Part shown: positions 31,767 to 40,239 of the stretch, piece by piece
Numbering within the stretch: the stretch's first letter is position 1
How the letters are laid out: each line of letters begins with the position of its first letter
NCBI GenBank assembly: GCA_047602365.1
Contig: JASGHM010000002.1
Span: 2,480,001 to 2,544,000, forward strand
DNA length: 64,000 bases
Direction: 5' to 3'
Source: Piscinibacter sp047602365
GTDB lineage: Bacteria; Pseudomonadota; Gammaproteobacteria; Burkholderiales; Burkholderiaceae_C
Program-made: the position numbers and the translations under genes
The notes under the pieces: generated by a model
What the model was told of the DNA's origin: nothing
The model's input: the letters and a program-made list of their open reading frames with translations, nothing else
Database searches by the model: none

Positions 31767-33614
31767 ATGGCCAGCTGGTGCATCGCCCTGGTGGGCAACC
31801 CGAACTGCGGCAAGACCGCCTTGTTCAACCGGCTGACGGGCGCGCGGCAGAAGGTCGCCAACTACGCCGGCGTCACCGTCGAGCGCAAGACCGGCACGGC
31901 GACGCTGCGCGACGGCCGCACGGTGTCGGTGGTCGACCTGCCCGGAACCTACGGCCTCACCCCGGCTACGCCCGACGAGCAGGTGACGGTCGAGGTGATC
32001 GAAGGGCGCCGTGCCGGCGAGGACGTGCCCGACGCGCTGGTCGCTGTGGTCGATGCCACCAACCTGCGCATGAACCTGCGCCTGGTGCTGGAACTGCGCC
32101 GCCTCGGCCGGCCGATGATCGTCGCGCTGAACATGGCCGACGCCGCACGAGCGCAGGGCCTGGTCATCGACGCCGCAGCGCTGTCGCGCGAGCTCGGTTG
32201 CCCGGTGGTCGAGACGGTGGCGGTGCAGCGCAACGGCCACGCGGCGCTGCTGGCGCAGATCGAGGCGCTGGCCGGCGCCGCGACGCCGGCGACGGCCGAT
32301 GCGGACGGTGCACGTTCGGCGGCGGAACTGCAGCACGAGGTGCGCCGCCTGCTCGCCATCGCCTCGCCCGACGCGCCGCGCGTGCAGCGGTTGGGCCACC
32401 GCGTCGACGCCGTGCTGCTGCATCCGGTGGCCGGGCTGCTGATCCTGACCACGCTGCTGTTCCTGATCTTCCAGGCCGTGTTCTCCTGGGCCAACGTGCC
32501 GATGGACGCCATCAAGGCCGGCATGGCCGCGCTCGGCGACGCGGTGAACAGCTCGATGGCCGACGGCCCGCTGCGCAGCCTGCTGGTCGACGGCGTGATC
32601 GCCGGCGCCGGCGGCGTGCTGGTGTTCCTGCCGCAGATCCTGATCCTGTTCTTCTTCATCCTGCTGCTCGAGGACTCCGGCTACCTGCCGCGCGCCGCCT
32701 TCCTGCTCGACACGCTGATGGGCAAGGTCGGCCTGTCCGGGCGCGCCTTCATTCCGCTGCTGTCGAGCTTCGCCTGCGCGGTGCCCGGCGTGATGGCGGC
32801 ACGCACCATCGCCAACCCGCGCGACCGGCTGGCGACCATCATGATCGCCCCGCTGATGACCTGTTCGGCGCGATTGCCGGTCTACGCGCTGCTGATCGGC
32901 GCCTTCGTGCCGGAGCGCGACGTCGGCCCCTTCAACCTGCGCGGGCTGACGCTGTTCGGCCTGTACGCGACCGGCGTGCTGTCGGCCTGCGCGGTGGCCT
33001 GGTGCATCAAGCGCTTCTGGACGCGGCGCAGCTACCAGCCGCTGATGCTCGAACTGCCGCCCTACCGCCGGCCTCGCCTGCGCAGCCTGGCGCTGGGCCT
33101 GTGGGAACGCACGGTGATCTTCCTGCGCCGCGTCGGCACCATCATCTTCTCGCTGATGGTGGTGCTGTGGTTCCTCGCCACCTTCCCGGCGCCGCCCGAG
33201 GGCGCCACCGGTCCGGCGATCCAGTACAGCCTGGCCGGCATGCTCGGCCGCGCACTCGAGCTGCTGTTCGCGCCGGTCGGCTTCAACTGGCAGATCTCGA
33301 TCGCGCTGGTACCGGGCCTGGCCGCACGGGAGGTGGCGGTGGGCGCGCTGGGCACGGTCTACGCGCTGTCGGCCGCCGGCGATGCGGTGGCCGACTCGCT
33401 GGCGCCGGTGATCGCGCAGCAGTGGTCGCTCGCCACCGCCTATGCACTGCTGGCCTGGTACGTGTTCGCGCCGCAGTGCCTGTCGACACTGGCGGTGGTC
33501 AGGCGCGAGACCAACTCGTGGCGCTACCCGTTGCTGATGCTGGCCTACCTGTTCGCGCTGGCCTACCTGGCCGCGTTCGTGACCTACCGGGTCGCGCTCT
33601 GGTTCGGAGGCTGA
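31767..33614 (+). CDS. feoB: Ferrous iron transporter FeoB
   Basis: 615 residues: an N-terminal G domain with G1 GNPNCGKT, G3 DLPGTYG and G4 NMAD, then a membrane domain with about eight TM segments and the two Gate motifs (LLSSFACAVPGVMAART and GLAAREVAVGALGTVYAL). It moves Fe2+ across the inner membrane. It is shorter than the 773-residue E. coli protein, lacking part of the spacer and C-terminal region, as in other short betaproteobacterial FeoBs. It is followed after four bases by a small Cys-rich membrane protein. Confidence 0.96.
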   Translation: MASWCIALVGNPNCGKTALFNRLTGARQKVANYAGVTVERKTGTATLRDGRTVSVVDLPGTYGLTPATPDEQVTVEVIEGRRAGEDVPDALVAVVDATNLRMNLRLVLELRRLGRPMIVALNMADAARAQGLVIDAAALSRELGCPVVETVAVQRNGHAALLAQIEALAGAATPATADADGARSAAELQHEVRRLLAIASPDAPRVQRLGHRVDAVLLHPVAGLLILTTLLFLIFQAVFSWANVPMDAIKAGMAALGDAVNSSMADGPLRSLLVDGVIAGAGGVLVFLPQILILFFFILLLEDSGYLPRAAFLLDTLMGKVGLSGRAFIPLLSSFACAVPGVMAARTIANPRDRLATIMIAPLMTCSARLPVYALLIGAFVPERDVGPFNLRGLTLFGLYATGVLSACAVAWCIKRFWTRRSYQPLMLELPPYRRPRLRSLALGLWERTVIFLRRVGTIIFSLMVVLWFLATFPAPPEGATGPAIQYSLAGMLGRALELLFAPVGFNWQISIALVPGLAAREVAVGALGTVYALSAAGDAVADSLAPVIAQQWSLATAYALLAWYVFAPQCLSTLAVVRRETNSWRYPLLMLAYLFALAYLAAFVTYRVALWFGG

Positions 33615-33618
33615 GATC

Positions 33619-33918
33619 GTGAGCGCTCAATCCGTCGTCGCCGCGCTGATCGTCGCCGCCTGCGCAGCCTGGTCGGTCTGGACCCTGCTGCTGCGCCCGC
33701 TGCGCCGCTGGTGGCGCAAGGAGCCGGGCGGCTGCAGCGGCTGCGGCGGCGCCGTCAGCCCAGGTTCGCCATCGACTTGTCGCCCAGGCCCAGCGGCAGC
33801 GGAAACTGGACCGACTCCGCCACGCCGGGCAGTGATCGCACTGACACCGCACCCAGCGAACGCAGCCGTTCGATCACCTGCTGCACCAGGATGTCGGGCG
33901 CCGACGCGCCGGCCGTGA
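33619..33918 (+). CDS. Small FeoB-associated Cys-rich membrane protein (3' end doubtful)
   Basis: Starts GTG four bases after feoB. One N-terminal TM helix (VVAALIVAACAAWSVWTLLL) is followed by a basic stretch and CSGCGG. This is the layout of the small FeoB-associated Cys-rich proteins that follow feoB where feoC is absent. After residue 45 the frame runs 164 bp antisense into ispH with low-complexity composition. The true end is therefore uncertain and the last half is probably not real. Confidence 0.5.
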   Translation: MSAQSVVAALIVAACAAWSVWTLLLRPLRRWWRKEPGGCSGCGGAVSPGSPSTCRPGPAAAETGPTPPRRAVIALTPHPANAAVRSPAAPGCRAPTRRP

Positions 33919-34730
33919 GCCCGACGCGACGCTTGCCGTCCAGCCATTCGGCGCTTCAGGTCCTCGGGCTGGTCGACCATGTAGGCCGGCGTGCCCAGGC
34001 GCTGCGCCAGCTCCTGCAGGCGGTTGCTGTTCGAGCTGGTCGGGCTGCCGACGACGATCACCACGTCGACCGAGGGCGCCAGCACCTTGACGGCGTCCTG
34101 GCGGTTCTGCGTCGCGTAGCAGATGTCCTGCTTCTTCGGTTCGCGCACGCTCGGGAAGCGGCGCTTCACCGCGGCGAGGATCTCGGCCGCGTCGTCGACC
34201 GACAGCGTGGTCTGCGTGACCACCGCCAGCCGCTCGGTCTGCGGCAGCGCCAGCTTCTCGACGTCGGCGACGTCCTCGACGAGGTAGATGCCCTCGCTGA
34301 GCTGGCCCATCGTGCCCTCGACCTCGGGGTGCCCCTTGTGGCCGATCATCACGAAGTCGTAGCCTTCCTTGTGCAGCTTGGCGACCTCGACATGCACCTT
34401 GGTGACCAGCGGGCAGGTGGCGTCGAACACGCTGAAGCCACGCTGCGCGGCCTCCTGACGCACCGCCTGCGAGACGCCGTGCGCGCTGAACACCAGCGTC
34501 GCGCCCGGCGGCACGTCGGCCAGGTCCTCGATGAAGATCGCGCCCTTGGCCTTCAGGTCGTTGACCACGTAGGTGTTGTGCACGATCTCGTGGCGCACGT
34601 AGATCGGCGCGCCGAACTTCTTCAACGCACGCTCGACGATCTCGATCGCCCGGTCCACGCCGGCGCAGAAGCCGCGCGGCTCGGCCAGCAGCACCTCGTG
34701 CAGGCCGTCCTCGATGACGTCACGGCCCAT
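33755..34730 (-). CDS. ispH: 4-hydroxy-3-methylbut-2-enyl diphosphate reductase (one extra base)
   Basis: Last step of the MEP isoprenoid pathway, a 4Fe-4S enzyme. The three cluster cysteines are in EPRGFCAGVDRAIE, FDATCPLVTKVHVE and KKQDICYATQNRQ; the catalytic Glu is in HPEVEGTMGQ. The frame is broken at AAGCGCCGAATGG (about 33950). Removing one C gives EDLKREWLDGKRRVGLTAGA and a C-terminus ending DKSMANLG, 324 residues in all. The start overlaps the FKBP stop (TGATG). An essential enzyme in most such bacteria, so a sequence error is likely. Confidence 0.92.
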
Positions 34731-35179
34731 CACAGCACCCCGATCAGTTGCACTTCGAAGGTCACCGGCCGGCCGGCCAGCGGGTGGTTGAAGTCGAACA
34801 GCAGCCAGTCGCCACCCTCCTCGCGCACCACGCCGGCGTAGCTGGCCTGGCCATCGGGCGTCGGGAACTGCACCACGTCGCCGACGTGGTAGCTCGCGTC
34901 CGGGTCGCCCAGCTCGGCCAGCAGCGCGCGCTTGACGCGCTGCAGCAGCTCGGGGTTGCGCTCGCCGAAAGCCTCGCCGGCCGGCACGTCGAAGACGCTG
35001 CGCGTGCCCTCGGCCAGGCCGAGCAGACGCTGCTCCAGCGCCGCGGCGAGTTCGCCGGTGCCCAGCGACAGCGTGGCCGGCTTGTCGGCGAAGGTGTTGA
35101 CGATGTCCGCGCCGTCGGGCCCGGCGAGGCGGTAGTGCAGGGTCAGAAACGACCCCGGCTGCACGAGATTCACGGCCAA
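34730..35179 (-). CDS. FKBP-type peptidyl-prolyl isomerase (SlpA/FkpB type)
   Basis: 149 residues: an FKBP core (LVQPGSFLTLHYRLAGPDG, LSLGTGELAAALEQRLLGL) with the IF insert (DASYHVGDVVQF to GDWLLFDFNHPLAGRPVTFE) typical of SlyD/SlpA. It isomerises X-Pro bonds and acts as a chaperone. In many proteobacteria it lies directly before ispH, as here. The start may be TTG at 35179 or the GTG two codons later; both have a nearby AGG/GGAG. Confidence 0.9.
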   Translation of the reverse strand: MAVNLVQPGSFLTLHYRLAGPDGADIVNTFADKPATLSLGTGELAAALEQRLLGLAEGTRSVFDVPAGEAFGERNPELLQRVKRALLAELGDPDASYHVGDVVQFPTPDGQASYAGVVREEGGDWLLFDFNHPLAGRPVTFEVQLIGVL

Positions 35180-35238
35180 ACCTGCTCCAGTAGACTGGCC
35201 TCGATTTTACGAGGCATGGCCCGGCGGCCCTTCCGACC

Positions 35239-35911
35239 GTGATCAAGGACCTTCCCCCCGACGCGCGACCGCGAGAGAAGCTGCTGGCCCAGGGGCCCGG
35301 CCGCGCTGGCCGACGCCGAGCTGGTGGCGCTGCTGCTGCGCACCGGGCTGAAGGGCGTTTCGGTGCTGCAGCTGGCACAGCAGGTGCTCGATGCCTTCGG
35401 TGGGCCTGCCGGTCTGCTCCATGCGAAGACCGACGAGCTCCGGCGCATCAAGGGCCTGGGCCCGGCCAAGCGCGCCGAGCTGGCTGCCGTGATCGAGCTG
35501 GCGCGGCGCTCGCTGCAGCAACGGCTGGCCGACCGGCCGACCTTCGAGTCGCCCGAGCGGGTGCGCGAGTACCTGCAATTGCAGCTCGCGGTGCGCGAGC
35601 ACGAGGTCTTCGCGGTGCTGTTCCTCGACGCCCAGCACCGGCTGCTGCAGTTCGACGAGATGTTCCGCGGCACGCTGACGCAGACCAGTGTCTACCCACG
35701 CGAAGTGGTGCGGCGCGCACTGGCGCTGAACGCCGCGGCCGTGATCCTGGCGCACAACCATCCGTCCGGCGTCGCCGAGCCGTCCCGCGCCGACGAGTTC
35801 CTCACCCAGTCGCTGAAGAGCGCGCTGGCGCTGGTCGACGTGCGGGTGCTCGATCACATGGTGGTCGGGCGTGCGCAGGTGGTGTCGTTCGCCGAGCGGG
35901 GCTTGTTGTGA
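35239..35911 (+). CDS. radC: RadC/DUF2466 JAMM-domain protein (one extra base)
   Basis: 223 residues after correction: an N-terminal helix-hairpin-helix region (ELRRIKGLGPAKRAELA) and a C-terminal JAB/MPN+ metal site (HNHPSG, then SRADEFLTQSL). The biochemical role is unsettled despite the name. The frame slips at GGGGCCCGGCCGCG (35299-35300). Removing one G joins LLAQGP to AALADAELVALLLRTG. The start is GTG at 35239. Confidence 0.88.
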
Positions 35912-36567
35912 GCGATCCCAAGGTGCACTCGCTGGCCGATCTCGGTGCCCTGCGCAAGGCGATGCGCGACGCCGAGCGCGAAGCGGCCGCCGCGGCGGCG
36001 CGTTCGCAGGCGGAGCGGGTCCGCGCGCAGCGCGAGCGCGACCTGTTCGCGCTCAGTGTCGGGCCGGTGGTGCCGCTGCGGCCGGTCGCACGTGCGGCGA
36101 AATCGGCGGCCCGGCCCAGCCCGGAGCCGCGCCAGCGGCAGCGCGACGAGGCCGCCGTGCTGGCCGAATCGATCTCCGACGAGTTCGACGTCGAGTCGCT
36201 GCTCGACACCGACGAGGCGCTGTCGTTCCGGCGCCGCGGCGTCGGGCCCGAGGTGGTGCGCAAGCTGCGCCGCGGCGTCTGGGCGATCCAGGCCCAGCTC
36301 GACCTGCACGGCCTGCGCCGCGACGAGGCCCGCGAGCGGCTGGCCGCGTTCCTGAGGGAAGCGGTGCGTGGCGGGCTGCGCTGTGTGCGCGTGGTGCACG
36401 GCAAGGGCAACGGTTCGCCTGGCCGCGAACCGGTGCTCAAGGGCAAGGTGCGCAGCTGGCTGGTGCAGAAGAACGAGGTGATCGCCTTCACGCAGGCACG
36501 TGCGCAGGACGGCGGGCATGGGGCCTTGATCGTCCTGTTGCGGCCGTCGACGGCCGCAATGGCCTAA
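35908..36567 (+). CDS. Smr-domain protein
   Basis: 219 residues. The C-terminal Smr (MutS-related) endonuclease-like domain has QLDLHGLRRDEARERLAAFL and VVHGKGNGSPGREPVLK. The N-terminal half is a long Ala/Arg/Glu-rich helix with acidic DEFDVESLLDTDEALSFRR. The GTG start overlaps the radC stop (GTGA). The family resembles E. coli SmrA/YdaL and SmrB/YfcN nucleases. Its stop overlaps the convergent globin stop by four bases. Confidence 0.88.
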   Translation: MSDPKVHSLADLGALRKAMRDAEREAAAAAARSQAERVRAQRERDLFALSVGPVVPLRPVARAAKSAARPSPEPRQRQRDEAAVLAESISDEFDVESLLDTDEALSFRRRGVGPEVVRKLRRGVWAIQAQLDLHGLRRDEARERLAAFLREAVRGGLRCVRVVHGKGNGSPGREPVLKGKVRSWLVQKNEVIAFTQARAQDGGHGALIVLLRPSTAAMA

Positions 36568-36962
36568 CCACCCTTGTTGCGCATCCAGTCTGCGGTGCCG
36601 AAGAAGGCCTGAGCGAGCCGCTCGGCCAGCACCGGGTCGACCGCGCGCTCGCGCATCGCCTGCGCCATGCAGGCCAGCCACTGGTCGCGTTCGCGGATGC
36701 CGATGGCAAACGGCAGGTGGCGCGCACGCAGCCGCGGGTGGCCGAAACGTTCGACGTAGTGCTGCGGCCCGCCCAGCCAGCCGCACAGGAACCAGAACAG
36801 CTTGTCGCGGGCGCTGTCCAGCGTGGCGCCGTGCACCGCGCGCAGCGCGGCGTAGTCCGGCTCCAGGTCCATCAGGTCGTAGAAGCGGTCGACCAGGCTG
36901 CGCACCGCCGGCTCGCCGCCGATCAGCGCGAAGGCATTCGCCTCGGTGGTGGGCTCGCTCAT
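36564..36962 (-). CDS. Group II truncated haemoglobin
   Basis: 132 residues, trHbO type: an N-terminal helix with FYDLMD (B10 Tyr region), KLFWFLCGWLGGPQHYVERFG, proximal His in LRARHLPFAIG and the G8 Trp in ERDQWLACMAQAM. It binds O2/NO, possibly for protection or sensing. Its ATG overlaps the stop of the MinD-like gene (ATGA), so it is translated with it. This is an unusual partner for a globin. Confidence 0.92.
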   Translation of the reverse strand: MSEPTTEANAFALIGGEPAVRSLVDRFYDLMDLEPDYAALRAVHGATLDSARDKLFWFLCGWLGGPQHYVERFGHPRLRARHLPFAIGIRERDQWLACMAQAMRERAVDPVLAERLAQAFFGTADWMRNKGG

Positions 36963-37750
36963 TCGTGCAGCTTGTCGGCCGCCGACGAGATGCCGCGCGC
37001 TGCCGGCGAGCCGGGTTGCAGTTCGAGCAGCAGGCGGCGTTTCTGCACCGCCTCGCGCACCGCGGAATCGATCGGGATCTCGCCCACCAAGTCGAGCTTG
37101 AAGGGTTGCGCCGGCTCCTGCATCAGCGGCGTCACGTAGCGGTCGACCACCTGCTGCAGCTGGCCGCGAATCACGCGGCCCTCGCCGAGCCGGCCGACCT
37201 GGTTGACCAGCAGCCGCACCGCCTGGCGGTTCTGCTGCGTGGCCAGCACCTTGATCGTCGCGTAGGCGTCGGTCAGCGAGGTCGGCTCGGGCGTGGCCAC
37301 CACCAGCACCTCGCTGGCCAGCGACACCGCGTACAGCACAACGTCGGAGATGCCGGCGCCGGTGTCGAGGATGATGCGGTCGAAGCGCGGCGCCACGGTC
37401 TCGATCACCTCGAGCAGCTTCTCGCTGACCTCGGGCGTCAGCCGCGAGTACTCGACCAGCCCGGAGCCGGCCAGCAGCACCGAGAAGCCGCCGGGTGCCG
37501 GCAGCACCGCCTGCTCGAGCGTCGCCTTGCCGGTGAAGACGTCGTGCAGCGTGATCTTCGGGAACAGGTTGAGCACCACGTCGAGGTTGGCCAGCCCCAG
37601 GTCGGCGTCGAGCACCAGCACACGCTCGCCACGCTGCGCCAGTGCCGCCGCCAGGTTGGCCGAGACGAAGGTCTTGCCCACGCCGCCCTTGCCGCTGGTG
37701 ACGGCGAGGATGCGTGCGCGCGGCGGCGTCGTTCGCTCCGGGGTGCTCAT
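36959..37750 (-). CDS. MinD/FlhG-like ParA-family ATPase
   Basis: 263 residues. Deviant Walker A SGKGGVGKTFVSANLA (about 19-34), then VLDADLGLANLDVVLNL and ILDTGAGISDVVLYAV (Walker B/switch). Most similar in layout to FlhG/FleN, which sets flagellar number. The short N-terminus lacks the DQAxxLR-type helix with which FlhG stimulates FlhF, and flhF is not adjacent. Start ATG at 37750, overlapping the upstream diguanylate cyclase stop by four bases. The nearby cheRDB supports a motility role. Confidence 0.85.
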   Translation of the reverse strand: MSTPERTTPPRARILAVTSGKGGVGKTFVSANLAAALAQRGERVLVLDADLGLANLDVVLNLFPKITLHDVFTGKATLEQAVLPAPGGFSVLLAGSGLVEYSRLTPEVSEKLLEVIETVAPRFDRIILDTGAGISDVVLYAVSLASEVLVVATPEPTSLTDAYATIKVLATQQNRQAVRLLVNQVGRLGEGRVIRGQLQQVVDRYVTPLMQEPAQPFKLDLVGEIPIDSAVREAVQKRRLLLELQPGSPAARGISSAADKLHE

Positions 37751-38475
37751 TCGAGATCCTGAAATTGGGAGTGACCGAAGAGCAGGCCCTTCTCCTCGGC
37801 GCTGACGTGGGACACCGGCGGCATCTCCAGGCAGGCCCGGTTGCGGCCCTCGCTCTTGGCGCGGTAGAGCTGCTGGTCGGCACGCTCGACCCACAGCGGC
37901 GCCGACGAGCGCACCCACTGCGGCGCGAAGGCACCGCCGATGCTGACGGTGACGCTGATGTCGACCCCCGGCGCGATGGTGACCGAGCGGGCCTGCACCT
38001 TGTTGCGCACCCGCTCGGCCACGGTCTGGCCGAAGGCAGGCGGGCAGTTGGGCAGGATCATCGCGAACTCCTCGCCGCCGAAGCGCGCCACCGTGTCCAT
38101 CGGCCGGATGCAGTCGTGCAGCGCCCGGCCGACGGCGCGCAGCACCTCGTCGCCTGCCGGGTGGCCGTGGGTGTCGTTGACCTTCTTGAAGTGATCGATG
38201 TCGATCATCAGCACCAGCGCCGGTTCACCGGCGCGGGCGACACGGTCGATCTCGCGCGCCATCGCCAGCTCGAACTGGCGGCGGTTCGCCAGCCCGGTCA
38301 GCGCGTCGCGGCTGGACAGGTCGCACAGCCCGTCGAGCACCGCCTGCAGCCAGCCGGCCGGGTCGGTCAGCCGGGTGTCGGGCAGCACCACGCCCGACTG
38401 CTCCAGCAGTTGCATGGCCACGTCCAGGCGCAGCGAGGCGCCCTTGGGGCTGGCGGGGGGAGTGGGAGCGTCCAA
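37747..38475 (-). CDS. Diguanylate cyclase (GGDEF domain)
   Basis: 242 residues. A short N-terminal helical part (1-55) precedes a complete GGDEF domain: SRDALTGLANRRQFEL, IDIDHFKKVNDTHGHPAGDE, active-site GGEEF and YRAKSEGRNR. No RxxD inhibitory site is seen four residues before the active site (TVARFGGEEF). It makes c-di-GMP. The start is TTG at 38475 with no clear ribosome-binding sequence. It is first of a coupled three-gene operon with the MinD-like ATPase and the globin. Confidence 0.9.
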   Translation of the reverse strand: MDAPTPPASPKGASLRLDVAMQLLEQSGVVLPDTRLTDPAGWLQAVLDGLCDLSSRDALTGLANRRQFELAMAREIDRVARAGEPALVLMIDIDHFKKVNDTHGHPAGDEVLRAVGRALHDCIRPMDTVARFGGEEFAMILPNCPPAFGQTVAERVRNKVQARSVTIAPGVDISVTVSIGGAFAPQWVRSSAPLWVERADQQLYRAKSEGRNRACLEMPPVSHVSAEEKGLLFGHSQFQDLE

Positions 38476-38578
38476 GTCGTGGCGGGCGGCTTTCGGTCCA
38501 GTCTAGCAGCCGCCCCCCGGGCCGATGCCGCGAAATGACCGCGTTTGACGTGTCTCATCGTGTCTGACGCGCACAGGC

Positions 38579-38605
38579 TCAAGGCACGCAGCGGCGCGTC
38601 GATAA
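38579..38605 (+). promoter_or_regulatory. Sigma-28 (FliA)-like promoter of cheR-cheD-cheB
   Basis: TCAA (38579-38582), 15 bases, then GTCGATAA (38598-38605). The sigma-28 consensus is TAAA-N15-GCCGATAA, so the -10 matches 7 of 8, the -35 core 3 of 4, and the spacing is exact. It lies 60 bp upstream of the cheR ATG, as expected for class III chemotaxis genes. Confidence 0.65.
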
Positions 38606-38665
38606 CCCGGGGAACCATGCCACCCGTGCCCATCGGCCCGGGTGAGTTGCACCACGGGAGACCCG

Positions 38666-39541
38666 ATGACCGCCCTCGCTGCCGCCTCGCCCCGGCCCGC
38701 CCCGGCCGGCGCCTCTGCCAGCGCTCCGGACCAGGAGTTCAGCTTCGGCCAGGCCGACTTCGAGCGCGTCCGGGCGCTGATCTACCAGCGTGCCGGCATC
38801 AGCCTGCACGCCGGCAAGCAGGCGATGGTCTACAGCCGCCTGTCGCGCCGCCTGCGCGAGATGGGGCATCGCAGCTTCGGCAGCTACCTGCAGTGGCTGG
38901 AGACCAACATCGGTGCCAGCGGCGAATCGGAGTGGCAGGAGTTCATCAACTGCCTGACCACCAACCTGACGGCCTTCTTCCGTGAAGAACATCACTTCCA
39001 CGCGCTGGCCGACGACCTGAAGGCACGTGGCACGAACAGCCCGCGCATCTGGTGCAACGCCGCATCGACCGGCGAGGAACCCTACTCGATCGCGATGACC
39101 GTGGCCGAGACACTGGGCGCCAGCAGCGGCGCGAAGATCGTGGCCAGCGACATCGACACCAAGGTGCTGGCCACCGCGGCGCGCGGCGTCTACCCGTCCG
39201 ACTCGCGCGGGCTGTCGCCCGAGCGGCTGCGCCGCCACTGCCTGCGCGGCACCGGCGCGAACTCGGGCTTCATGCGCATCCGCCCGGAGCTGGCCAAGTT
39301 GATCGAGTTCCGCACCCACAACCTGATGGCGGCGCAATGGTCGCTGGGCGAACCGTTCGACTTCGTGTTCTGCCGCAACGTGATGATCTACTTCGACGCG
39401 CCGACACAGCGCCGCGTGCTCGAGCGCATCCATGCGGTGATGAAGCCCAAGGGCCTGCTCTACGTCGGCCACTCGGAGAACTTCTCCGACTCGCGCGAGC
39501 TGTTCCGGCTGCGCGGCAAGACCATCTACGAGCGCGTCTGA
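38666..39541 (+). CDS. cheR: Chemotaxis methyltransferase CheR
   Basis: 291 residues. N-terminal helical domain (FSFGQADFERVRALIYQRAG) and SAM-dependent methyltransferase domain (NLTAFFREEHHF, IWCNAASTGEEPYSIAMTV, FDFVFCRNVMIYFD). It methylates glutamates on chemoreceptors. GGGAG precedes the ATG at 38666. First of cheR-cheD-cheB; the receptors, CheA and CheW are outside the window. Confidence 0.95.
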   Translation: MTALAAASPRPAPAGASASAPDQEFSFGQADFERVRALIYQRAGISLHAGKQAMVYSRLSRRLREMGHRSFGSYLQWLETNIGASGESEWQEFINCLTTNLTAFFREEHHFHALADDLKARGTNSPRIWCNAASTGEEPYSIAMTVAETLGASSGAKIVASDIDTKVLATAARGVYPSDSRGLSPERLRRHCLRGTGANSGFMRIRPELAKLIEFRTHNLMAAQWSLGEPFDFVFCRNVMIYFDAPTQRRVLERIHAVMKPKGLLYVGHSENFSDSRELFRLRGKTIYERV

Positions 39542-39554
39542 ACGCCCCTGCACC

Positions 39555-40208
39555 ATGGCCCTCGCCTCCAGCATCACCACCCCGCCCGCCTCGCGCCTGG
39601 CCAAGCTCAAGGCCGAGCCGCGCAAGCCCGGCGAGGCCTCGTTCTTCTTCTACGACGCGCACTTCAAGAACGACGCCGTCAAGATCCTGCCCGGCGAGTA
39701 CTTCGTGCACGACGAGGACATCCTGGTGATGACCACGCTGGGCTCGTGCATCGCCGCCTGCCTGTGGGATCGCAACGCCCACATCGGCGGCATGAACCAC
39801 TTCATGCTGCCCGACGGCGGCAGCGGCTCGCTGGACAGCGGCCGCTACGGCTCCTACGCGATGGAACTGCTGATCAACGAGCTGCTCAAGCGCGGCGCGA
39901 CCCGCTCGACGCTGGAGGCCAAGGTGTTCGGCGGCGGCCAGGTGATCAGCGGCATGAGCACGATGAACGTCGGCGAGCGCAACACCAGCTTCGTGATGGA
40001 CTACCTGCGCACCGAGCGCATCCCGGTGGTCTCCAAGGACGTGATGGAGATCTACCCGCGCAAGGTCTGCTTCCTGCCGCACAGCGGCAAGGCGATGGTC
40101 AAGCGCCTGTCGCCGGCCAACCCCGAGGCGCTGGTGGCGCAGGACCGCGCCGCCGCGCAGAAGGTGGTGCCGCCGTCCAGCGGCGCCGGCTCGGTCGACC
40201 TGTTCTGA
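39555..40208 (+). CDS. cheD: Chemoreceptor glutamine deamidase CheD
   Basis: 217 residues. Catalytic Cys and His are in TTLGSCIAACLWD and GGMNHFMLPDG; the substrate loop follows (KVFGGGQVISGMSTMNVGERN). It deamidates receptor glutamines and in some species docks on CheC. Ends with a Ser/Gly tail. Placed 13 bases after cheR and 31 before cheB. Confidence 0.95.
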   Translation: MALASSITTPPASRLAKLKAEPRKPGEASFFFYDAHFKNDAVKILPGEYFVHDEDILVMTTLGSCIAACLWDRNAHIGGMNHFMLPDGGSGSLDSGRYGSYAMELLINELLKRGATRSTLEAKVFGGGQVISGMSTMNVGERNTSFVMDYLRTERIPVVSKDVMEIYPRKVCFLPHSGKAMVKRLSPANPEALVAQDRAAAQKVVPPSSGAGSVDLF

Positions 40209-40239
40209 CGCGCGCGACGACAACAAGGAGACAGAACTC

